64,000 bases of DNA from positions 667,291 through 731,290 of the forward strand of contig CAVWUA010000001.1 of NCBI GenBank assembly GCA_963758025.1. The letters run 5' to 3'. The position numbers and the translations under genes are program-made. This document shows, piece after piece, positions 57,190 to 64,000 of the stretch (its first letter is position 1; every line of letters starts with the position of its first letter). The notes beneath the pieces were generated by a model. The model ran no database searches, was not told the origin of the DNA, and saw only the letters and a program-made list of their open reading frames with translations. Source of the DNA: CAVWUA01 sp963758025 (GTDB taxonomy: Bacteria > Planctomycetota > Planctomycetia > Isosphaerales > Isosphaeraceae).

Positions 57190-57613
57190 AGAAATTCCCA
57201 AGGGATGGCGAGAGACCCGGTTTCCCGGCAAGTCGTAGGGATGGTCAGTCGCAAGACGGGACCCCCCCTTCCCCTATCGAGTCCACCATTGTAGGCCAAA
57301 ACACGGGTTGTGGCAAGGGCACTCGGTGACGATTCAACACCGCCAACGTCGATTTTCAGGCGTTCGACTGATCTCGGTTTGGCTCAAGTTTATCCGGCAA
57401 ATCGCCGAGGTCAAATTTCCTTGAGAAACCATGACTCCTTGCGTTCGCTTTGGGGCATCGGAAGGATAGGCAGGGAGTGATTCCGAGAAAATGCCGCGAG
57501 GGCGTGGTAGGCGAACGCGTGTCACCACTTTATACTGGCGCGATGGACCATTGCGACGGGGCCTTGGCGGTGAAGGCCCGCGATGAGCCGCACCCTTGTG
57601 TGAGGAATCATCC
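57190..57613. other. 424-base divergent intergenic region
   Basis: It separates the minus-strand fabZ cassette from the plus-strand PD40 gene. It contains the fabZ promoter at 57288-57316. A weaker plus-strand -10 box TATACT (57531-57536, 5/6, with a poor -35) could serve the PD40 gene. No gene is supported in it. Confidence 0.5.
57288..57316 (-). promoter_or_regulatory. Sigma70-type promoter of the ketosynthase/dehydratase cassette
   Basis: On the minus strand TTGCCA (57311-57316, 5/6) and TACAAT (57288-57293, 5/6) are separated by exactly 17 bases. The implied start near 57281 leaves a leader of about 90 bases before fabZ. Confidence 0.6.
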
Positions 57614-59603
57614 ATGGGCTCTTTGGCCGTCCTGGTGGGACTCCTCAGTTCCACCGCCTTGAACGTCATTCCCGAATCGCCGGTGGTCTGGTCGCCAGAT
57701 GGGGCATGGGTCGCGTACCGACTGCACACGAAGCCGGTGGAGACCCTGTTGTCTCCGGGCTGGCTTCTTGGACTCGAGCCGGAACGCACGGAGTCGACAT
57801 CACCGGGCCGCTGGAGGCTCTGGGCGACCCGTCCATCCACCGCCGAATCGGTCTTGCTGAGCGAGTCGGTCGGGCCACTCTCGGCCCCCGAATGGAATCG
57901 AGACGGCACGGCGCTCGCGTACCTCCGATTGGTGCCGGACGAGGACGGCCGGTGGCGACAGGACGTGGTGGTACAGGATGGCCCTGGGCACGATCGCGTG
58001 ATCTGGAGCCGCCAGATACGCGACACGGGGGTCGCGCCTTCGTTGTTGAACGGCGCGATTCTGGCGTGGAGTTCCGATGGCCGGCATCTGGCGGTGCCTC
58101 AGGTGGACCCGTCGGGATTATTGATCCTGCGCCCGACAATGGCCATCTTTTGAAAGTCATCGAAGACGCCTTCTCGCCATCCTGGTCCCTCGATGGGGAA
58201 AAACTGGCCTTTTATCGTATGGGCCCGACGGAGGGGCTTTCCTGGATCGACACGAACTTTGGAGAGCCTCGCCACGTGATCGACGTACCGCAAGCGTCTC
58301 GGCTTAGTCCGCCCGTCTGGGCGCCGGACGGTCGTTCGCTGTTCGTGGTGCGGCGGGGGGCGTCGAGGGTGGTGCGACGGGGCCGGTTGGGTCAACCTCC
58401 GGGGGTCTTTCAGGCGGAGCAGGCGGATCTGGTTCGGGTGGAGCTGGAGGGGGGACGGGTCACGCCCATCCGTTCCCTCGTGCACGCTCCGTTCGAGGAC
58501 GCGGAGACGTTTCGTTCCGCATCCTTCAGTTTCGCGCAGGATGGCCAGATCGTCTTCTACGTCACGAATATCGACGAGCAGCCATCCCAGTTGACGATGG
58601 CCATGATCCGCACGGGAGAGGTCCCGACGAGAGTCAATCCGTTCGATCAGTCGCGCTGGCTCGGGGCGTTATCGTGCGCACCGGACGGGCCATCGATGAC
58701 GCTCCGCGTGGGCGACCGGGAGCCGGGAGCCCTGCCGGCCATTTTCGACTGGCAGGAAATGCGACTGGCGCCGCTCGTTCCCGACGACGAGGCGCGGGTG
58801 AGCTGGCTGGATGAAGTGGTCTCGACGATCCGGGACATCCTTCTGGAAGTGCCGCCGGAGCCGTTGGAGGACGGAACTTCGGTCAATCGTCCCACGCTCC
58901 TGCCGGCTCCTGGCGAACTGGACGGGCAGCCGACCAATGCTCAGGCGAGACTCCGTCACCTGGGCCGTCTCGGGCTGTTGCTCTGCGAACGACCGGCCGA
59001 TGCCTCGCCGGCCGAGGATGCGCTGCTGAGCCGGCTCGATGAGGCGAAGCTCGCGTTCACGTATCTCGCGGAGGACTATCCGGCGGCCTTGAAGGCGCTG
59101 GAGATCGTCGAGCGGCGGGCGGCCGGACCGGAGCAACGGCTTCGATTGCTGGTCATTCGGGCGCAAATCTTTCTCGGCCTGGACGATCGCGAACGAGCCA
59201 AGGCGACGCTCAGTTACCTTCAGACGCACTGGCCGTCGCCGCTTGGGAGGGTCGAGGAGAGCCCCGGCGGCGAATATCAGCTTGTCCCGCCAGGCGATCC
59301 GGGACGAGCCTGGATCGATCGGTTATCCGACCGGGCCGAGGGAAAGCCCAACCCGACAGGTGAGGGTCTGCCGGAGAACCCGTTCGGACACGCCAATCCC
59401 GATGCGCCCAGCCGGGGCTGGGTCTCGATCCGGCGCCCGTGGAGGTCCCTGTCATCCCCCGCGTGGAAATTCCGGTGTTCGTTCCGCCCCAGGCTCAGGA
59501 AATTGATGAACGGATTCAACGGCGGCGGTTCCTGCTCCGGCGAATGCAAGAGCGACGCGAGTTCCCTCGCGAGGTTCCGAAGAACGTCCGGCGGCCTCGT
59601 TGA
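57614..59603 (+). CDS. PD40/WD40-like beta-propeller plus TPR-like protein (two frame changes)
   Basis: A short hydrophobic start (MGSLAVLVGLLSSTALNVI) leads to TolB-like propeller blades: VVWSPDGAWVAYRLHTK, LSAPEWNRDGTALAYLRL, LAWSSDGRHLAVPQ, then FSPSWSLDGEKLAFYRMG and PPVWAPDGRSLFVVRRG after a frame change near 58130. The C-terminal part is helical and TPR-like (LGRLGLLLCERPAD, LRLLVIRAQIFLGLDDRERA). A second frame change near 59405 gives a Pro/Arg-rich tail stopping at 59601-59603. It is probably a periplasmic scaffold. The role is unknown. Confidence 0.75.
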
Positions 59604-59624
59604 GATGAACGGAATCGCCGCACG

Positions 59625-60773
59625 TCAGAGCACCGAGAAAAGGACGATCTGCGCCACGCGGACCATGCGAGTTCGTTCCGCGGAGGTAATCTCGCCACGG
59701 TCAATGATCGCGTCGAGCTGCCCGATCGTGCTCGTCATCAAGGCCGCTTGCGGCCCCTTGATCTGGAGTTCCTCGCGGTGCTGGAGCAACGTCTTGAGCA
59801 CGTCGCGGACCGTGACGGCCTCCGCCAGGGGATTGGATGTCTCCTTACTCCAGGAAGGCAATGACACCGCCATCGCCGACCGTCGCACGAGATCCGTCAT
59901 GATCCGGCTGATGCTCTCCAGCTTCGGATAGTCGAGCGTGTCGGGGGTATCCCTCGGCGTATGATAACGGGGCGTTTCGCCGGTGCTGAAAAACAGATAC
60001 GGCACCTTCCGTGCTCGAAATGGACCATAATCGCTCCGATCGATCAGGAGTACATCGCTGCCCAGCAAGCCAACCGTGACGGGCTGGCCCGCGGAGGCCG
60101 CTTCGATCATGGGGCGCAGTTCGGGAATGTGTTCGGAGCCCATGACGAAGACGTAAGGGTCGCAGACTCCGCCGAGGGCCCCGGCGATCAGATCGGCGGT
60201 GAGGAAAAGGCGGACCTGTTCCAGGGGGATCGGTGGCTCGCGGACGAAGTGGCGCGAGCCCCAGAGCCCGTTCTCCTCCAGGTCGAAGGCGATAAACAGG
60301 ATGCCGCGTCGCGGTCTCTCGGAAGCCTTCGCCAGAACCCGCGCCGCTTCCAGGAGCATGGCGACGCCCGAGGCGTTGTCGTCCGCCCCTGGATAGAGGA
60401 CGCCGTTGCGGACTCCCAGATGATCGTAATGCGCCGAGAGGATCACCCACTCATCGGCCAGGTCCGGGTCGGAACCGGGCAGTTTCGCGCCGATGTTGCG
60501 GCCGACGACCTGCCCTGGCTCCTGACCGGGGATGTCCTGGGTGAAGCTCTCGCCGAAGAGAGGCGTCAAGCCGAGCGTCTGGAAATGCTCGATGATGTAT
60601 GCCTCAGCCTTGCGGGCACCGGCGCCTCGACGTCCTTCAAAGGCGGGGGACGCGAGCGTCTCCACGTGCGCTTTGAGCCGTTCCTGCTGGGGCTTTGGTG
60701 TCTCGGCGCGAGCGATCGGAATGACCGCCACGATTGCGAGGATCAACAGCACCGTTCGGCTCCTTCCTGTCAT
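59625..60773 (-). CDS. M28-family zinc aminopeptidase, exported
   Basis: A signal peptide (RTVLLILAIVAVIPIARA) starts at the ATG at 60773, preceded by GGAAG. The M28 metal and catalytic residues are in order: VILSAHYDHLGV, GADDNASGVAMLLEA, FDLEENGLWGSRHF, LTADLIAGAL and ETPRYHTPRDTPDTL. It would release N-terminal residues from peptides in the periplasm or outside. The protein is complete at 382 residues. It is convergent with the PD40 gene, 21 bases apart, with no obvious terminator between. Confidence 0.9.
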   Translation of the reverse strand: MTGRSRTVLLILAIVAVIPIARAETPKPQQERLKAHVETLASPAFEGRRGAGARKAEAYIIEHFQTLGLTPLFGESFTQDIPGQEPGQVVGRNIGAKLPGSDPDLADEWVILSAHYDHLGVRNGVLYPGADDNASGVAMLLEAARVLAKASERPRRGILFIAFDLEENGLWGSRHFVREPPIPLEQVRLFLTADLIAGALGGVCDPYVFVMGSEHIPELRPMIEAASAGQPVTVGLLGSDVLLIDRSDYGPFRARKVPYLFFSTGETPRYHTPRDTPDTLDYPKLESISRIMTDLVRRSAMAVSLPSWSKETSNPLAEAVTVRDVLKTLLQHREELQIKGPQAALMTSTIGQLDAIIDRGEITSAERTRMVRVAQIVLFSVL

Positions 60774-60920
60774 GAATCTTCCGGCGAATCGCGCCGGCCT
60801 CCCTGATCTGTCGAACTGGTCCTTTGCTCTCAAAAAAATTCGCGGAAATCCGGCGCGGGTTCGCAACGCGTGCCATACTGAACGGTGTTTCGCAGCATCG
60901 TCTCTACACGGAGGTGGAAC

Positions 60921-61265
60921 GTGTCGCATCGCAAGCTACTGAAGGCCATTGCCCTGACCGTGGGCCTCTGCGGTTTCGCCGCGGGTTCCGGCTCGGCCCA
61001 GGCCCAGGACTGGACCGATTACCTGCACTGGCCGTACGTGCCGCCACAAGTCCCCGGCAACGGGTTTGAATACAACGCGCTGTACGATCGATTCTACCTG
61101 TATCCTCGCGAGCAGCGCATTGTTCCGCAAATTCAGGGGCCGTACTACCGGAACTTCTACGGTGGAAAGCGTCACCTCGGGATGCGCCACCCGAACGGTC
61201 TCTTCCACGACCTCTGGAAGACCAAGTTCTACTACGGCAACCACTTCGCTCTGGACGTCTTCTGA
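60921..61265 (+). CDS. Small secreted aromatic-rich hypothetical protein
   Basis: The GTG at 60921 has a perfect GGAGGT five bases upstream. The 114-residue product has a signal peptide (KLLKAIALTVGLCGFAAGSGSAQA) and a mature part unusually rich in Tyr, Trp, Phe and Pro (DYLHWPYVPPQVPGNGF, YDRFYLYPREQ, GPYYRNFYGGKR, KFYYGNHFALDVF). I know no function. The strong ribosome site, signal peptide and following terminator suggest a well-expressed envelope or matrix protein. Confidence 0.7.
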   Translation: MSHRKLLKAIALTVGLCGFAAGSGSAQAQDWTDYLHWPYVPPQVPGNGFEYNALYDRFYLYPREQRIVPQIQGPYYRNFYGGKRHLGMRHPNGLFHDLWKTKFYYGNHFALDVF

Positions 61266-61312
61266 TCGACTCCCGGACGTTCGGATGAGAACCTTCCGCT
61301 CTGTCTCCCGAG

Positions 61313-61370
61313 ACGGCGTGAGCACGACCTCCGCGTTGAGCGCGGGGCGTGCTCACGCCGTTGTCCTTTT
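61313..61370 (+). terminator. Rho-independent terminator after the small secreted protein gene
   Basis: A perfect 14-bp stem (61313-61326 with 61348-61361) encloses a smaller CCGCG/CGCGG hairpin and is followed by TGTCCTTTT. It lies between two convergent genes and ends just before the stop of the M20 gene. Confidence 0.7.
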
Positions 61371-61372
61371 GG

Positions 61373-62524
61373 TCATCCGAGCGCGCAAGCGATCTGGAAG
61401 TACACCTCCGCGCCGGCCTCCGCCTCGGCCAGGTCGATCCATTCGTCCTTCGTATGCGCCTGCGCGATGTCGCCGGGGCCGAAGCACGAGACAGGCCAGT
61501 CCGGTCTGTCCGAGCGGGCCGGCGTCCGTGCCGTAGGGAACTCCCGTCACCTCGGGCTTTCGTCCGATCGTCGCGGCGATGGCCTCGCGAATCTGGTCGA
61601 GCCACTCGGCCGGTACGGAGGGAGCCAGGGCGGGCATGCGCACCCAGGGGGGGAGGAACTCCACATCCTCCAGGCGGCCAAGCCTCTCCGTCAAGAACGC
61701 CTCGGCCATGCTTGGGAACCACGTTCGGGTCCTCTCCGGGAATGACGCGGCGATCGATCTCGATCTCGCACCAGTCCGGCACAATGTTGACGCTCTGTCC
61801 CCCCTCGATCCGGCCCACGGAGAGGCTCGGTGGGCCGAGGATCGGATCGGGAGGCGCCTCGGAGAGAGTTCGGGCATACGCGGCCAGCCCGTCCACGATC
61901 CGGGCCATGCGGTAGATGGCGTTGTCCCCCAGGGCCGGGGTTGAACTATGACAGGCGACGCCCCGCGTGCGGACCTTCCAGCGCACCGCGCCCTTGTGCG
62001 TGTTCACCAGGTTGAGACGCGTCGGTTCGGCGACGATCGCCAGGTCGGCCGCCAGTGGCTCGGCGGCCAGTTTTGAGGAACCGGTGTGGGTGAACTCCTC
62101 ATCCACCGTGCAGGCCATGATGACCGAGGCCGAGCCTTTGGGTCGTTCCCGACAGAGCCGGTCGAAAGCGACGAGCATGGCCGCCATCCCCCCTTTGACA
62201 TCGCACGCGCCTCGGCCGTAGAGCCGTCCTGCCTCGACGGTCGGCACGAAGGGGGTGATGGTCATGCCGTCCGTCGGCACGGTATCCTGGTGGGCGTCGA
62301 ATAGCAAGAGGCGGCGGCTTTGTGGGGCGTCGTATCGGGCCAGGATGTTGTCTCGGCCGGGCGAGACGCTGTCGTTCAAACGGAATGCCGCGTTCACGGA
62401 AGAACCGGACGAGGTAGTCCGTCATCCCGGTTTCCAGGTATCCCGGGCCTGTCAATCCTCGTCCCATCGGGTTGACACTCGGGATGGCCACGAGGTCGCT
62501 AAGTAGTCGCGTCACGTCGTCCAA
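61373..62524 (-). CDS. M20-family metallopeptidase (ArgE/DapE type), three frame changes
   Basis: The N-terminal part (VTRLLSDLVAIPSVNPMGRG) is joined by a frame change near 62390 to the metal-binding core: LLLFDAHQDTVPTDGMT, YGRGACDVKGGMAAML, MACTVDEEFTHTGSSKLA and IVAEPTRLNLVNTHKG. Further changes near 61710 and 61480 lead to the C-terminus, FGPGDIAQAHTKDEWIDLAE, with the last zinc His. These dizinc enzymes hydrolyse N-acyl amino acids or peptides; acetylornithine deacetylase and succinyl-diaminopimelate desuccinylase are the closest types. The TTG at 62524 has GGAG seven bases upstream; a GTG at 62515 is the alternative. Confidence 0.8.
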
Positions 62525-62592
62525 GGCTCGGCTCCGGCAGCAGGGCGCGTTAGAACCTCCCCTCGGGATCTTACCCGAAGGTTGCCGGGGCG

Positions 62593-63424
62593 TCACCCTT
62601 CTCGCGCTGTCGAAGCCATCGGAAAGAGCCGTACCCGCGCCTCGTCATCGAGCGGAGCACCGTACTCTCCGGCCTCGAACGCCTCGATCCGGTCCAGCAC
62701 GGTTCCTCGTTCGGGCCCATAGGCCGCCACAATAGCGGCGCGGTGGCGATCCGCCAGCCGTCGCGAAAGGTTTGTCATCCGTCCTGATAACCAGGCACAC
62801 AGGGCCGTCTCATCGCCCGGAACCTCCGTCTCGTATTGCCCGTTGTAGGGAAGCCACTCGTAAAACTGCGACTCATGAGCATGCAGCATCGCAGTCTTCT
62901 GATCCCAGACGGTCGAGACATCCACGATCAGACTCGGCTGAAACGGGTAAGGTCGGGTGAAATCGTCCGAGAGATAGGCGATGACCGGGTCGCGACGAGG
63001 GTGAGGAACGTCGGGCAGATGGCCGGCGGTCAGAAGGAGGCGGCATCTTGAACGAGCTGACTGGTACCCGGTGGTCGGGGTGGTAGTCGTTGGGCCGATG
63101 GGTCAGCACGAGGTCGGGATGGTAATGCCGAATCGTGCGGATCATTCGCTCCCGGTTCGGAATCGTGTTTTCCAGCCGACCATCAGGAATGTCCCAGACG
63201 TCATACCGGAACTCCAGGGTCGCCGCGGCCTGGCGAAGTTCCGCCCGGCGGCGGGCGGCCAACTCCGTGCCCGAGACCCGGTGGTGCCCGGCCGAGCCGT
63301 CGGTGACGGAGACGAAAAGGACGTCGTGTACAAGCTCGCGATACAGGGCCGCCAGCCCGCCGGCCTTGTATTCGGCGTCGTCCGGATGAGCGCCGATGAC
63401 GAGCAATCGCAGGGGGTTCGACAT
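62593..63424 (-). CDS. PIG-L family deacetylase, third copy (frame changes)
   Basis: The protein starts LRLLVIGAHPDDAEYKAGGL at the ATG at 63424 (GGGAAG upstream), with VSVTDGSAGHHRVSGTEL and LTHRPNDYHPDHR carrying the zinc and catalytic residues. The frame is disturbed twice near 63035-63055 and resumes with LLTAGHLPDVPHPRRDPVI and VDVSTVWDQKTAMLHAHESQ. It ends at 62593. It is closest to the PIG-L group found in planctomycete sugar-processing clusters. The M20 gene begins 68 bases beyond its stop on the same strand, so N-acyl substrates may link the two. Confidence 0.8.
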
Positions 63425-63567
63425 CGCTTCCCTTTTGCGATCAAAAGAAGGGAAAAAGGGACTTCCCCGGCCGTCCGCGGGAGGGGTGATTTGGCGCGAC
63501 GATACGGGACGTCGCCGGTCGTCGTCAAGGACGCAGAAACCAAACAAGATTTCCTGTCTATTTGATC

Positions 63568-63595
63568 TTGCCAACTCGAAACGCCGAATTAGAAT
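63568..63595 (+). promoter_or_regulatory. Candidate promoter for the lysine 2,3-aminomutase gene
   Basis: TTGCCA (63568-63573, 5/6) and TAGAAT (63590-63595, 5/6) are separated by 16 bases, with the start codon 72 bases beyond the -10 box. Confidence 0.45.
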
Positions 63596-63667
63596 CCCAC
63601 AGACCTTCCGGGACGTGGTCCTTCGCCACGGCCCACTCAACCCCTTTCGACAAAGGGTCAGGAATCG

Positions 63668-64000
63668 ATGGGTGACTCTCTGGGTTCAACGAGCACCCTC
63701 GTCGCCATCGATAATGGGACCGAGGTCCCTGATGGCGACGAGCCTCCCAGTCAAGCACCAGTCCTTGGCGACCCTCGACATCCCGTCTGGGCCGACGTGC
63801 CCGATGACGACTGGAACGACTGGCGATGGCAAGCCCAGCACGCCGTCCGGAACCCCAGGCAACTGGCCGAATTGCTCCCATTCTCGATCGACGAGCGGCA
63901 GGCCATCGAACAGCTTCAGACGAACTACAAGCTGGCGATCCCCCCCTACTACTTCTCGCTGATCGACCCGATGGACCTGGCCGACCCGATCCGGCTCCAG
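63668..64000 (+). CDS. kamA: KamA/EpmB-type radical SAM lysine 2,3-aminomutase, 3' end missing
   Basis: The ATG at 63668 (AGGA five bases upstream) opens a frame that runs off the window after 111 codons. After an acidic leader it reads HPVWADVPDDDWNDWRWQ, VRNPRQLAELLPFS and IPPYYFSLIDPMDLADPIR, the characteristic N-terminal region of lysine 2,3-aminomutases before the radical SAM CxxxCxxC motif, which would lie beyond the edge. Lysine-to-beta-lysine conversion is the family reaction. The EF-P modification enzyme EpmB is shorter at this end, so a KamA-like protein is preferred. Confidence 0.8.
   Translation, partial: MGDSLGSTSTLVAIDNGTEVPDGDEPPSQAPVLGDPRHPVWADVPDDDWNDWRWQAQHAVRNPRQLAELLPFSIDERQAIEQLQTNYKLAIPPYYFSLIDPMDLADPIRLQ

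Noticed and set aside
1..64000. tRNA, rRNA or integrated phage
   Set aside because: I looked for cloverleaf ends, rRNA-like conserved stretches, integrase and structural phage genes and found none that could be supported.

Overview
The window reads as a chromosomal segment of a high-GC planctomycete (Planctomycetota, most like the Isosphaeraceae/Gemmatales). This is an inference from gene content: a DUF1501 Tat protein, a DUF1571 protein, a TIGR03009-type LolA-like protein, a DUF4214 protein with a LEPR-XLL-like N-terminal motif, paired NfeD proteins next to the flotillin FloA, an orphan GspF, a Ser/Thr kinase with a C-terminal membrane anchor beside a PP2C phosphatase, and heptose and lipid A enzymes. 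I see no rRNA, tRNA, CRISPR array, transposase or phage gene.

Layout. 1-4.4 kb: end of a beta-helix protein, two small genes, a guanine-deaminase-like gene behind a large hairpin, a 57-residue zinc-ribbon gene and a kynureninase-like aminotransferase. 4.5-7.7 kb (minus): hypothetical gene, nagB-like deaminase, PIG-L deacetylase and MFS transporter, probably an amino-sugar operon. 7.9-11.6 kb: lipase, dicarboxylate symporter, DUF1501 protein. 12-16.8 kb: DUF4214 surface protein, GspF, ceramidase-like protein. 16.8-22.9 kb (minus): hypothetical, floA, two nfeD genes, TIGR03009 protein. 23-28.3 kb: MEMO protein, hydrolase, Uma2, CbiET fusion, BshB1-like deacetylase. 28.4-35.7 kb: PP2C, kinase, small protein and a full-length Lhr helicase. 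35.9-43.7 kb: LpxH-like phosphoesterase, fumC, two anchored hypotheticals, a RuBisCO-like protein, gmhB and hldD. 43.7-47.6 kb (minus): hydrolase plus enolase-superfamily enzyme, Ni/Co transporter, response regulator. 47.8-57.3 kb (minus): DUF1571, GH3 amido synthetase, hydrolase, then a five-gene fatty-acid/polyketide cassette. 57.6-64 kb: PD40/TPR protein, M28 peptidase, small secreted protein, M20 peptidase, PIG-L deacetylase and the start of a lysine 2,3-aminomutase.

The best candidate for an undescribed system is the minus-strand cassette at 52.3-57.3 kb: FabZ, an elongated ACP, a second dehydratase, a ketosynthase homologue whose active-site Cys is Glu and whose second His is Asn (chain-length-factor-like), and a fully catalytic FabF. 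It is led by a near-consensus promoter and followed by a hydrolase and a GH3 acyl-amido synthetase. It resembles a minimal, highly reducing type II polyketide/FAS machine whose product might be released as an amide. That product is inference.

Caution on quality: about 19 genes are interrupted by single-base frame changes, some 35-40 in total, densest at 28.4-35.7 kb, yet every frame picks up cleanly with conserved motifs. I read these as consensus errors in the assembly rather than mass pseudogenisation, and annotate such genes as one CDS across the frame changes.
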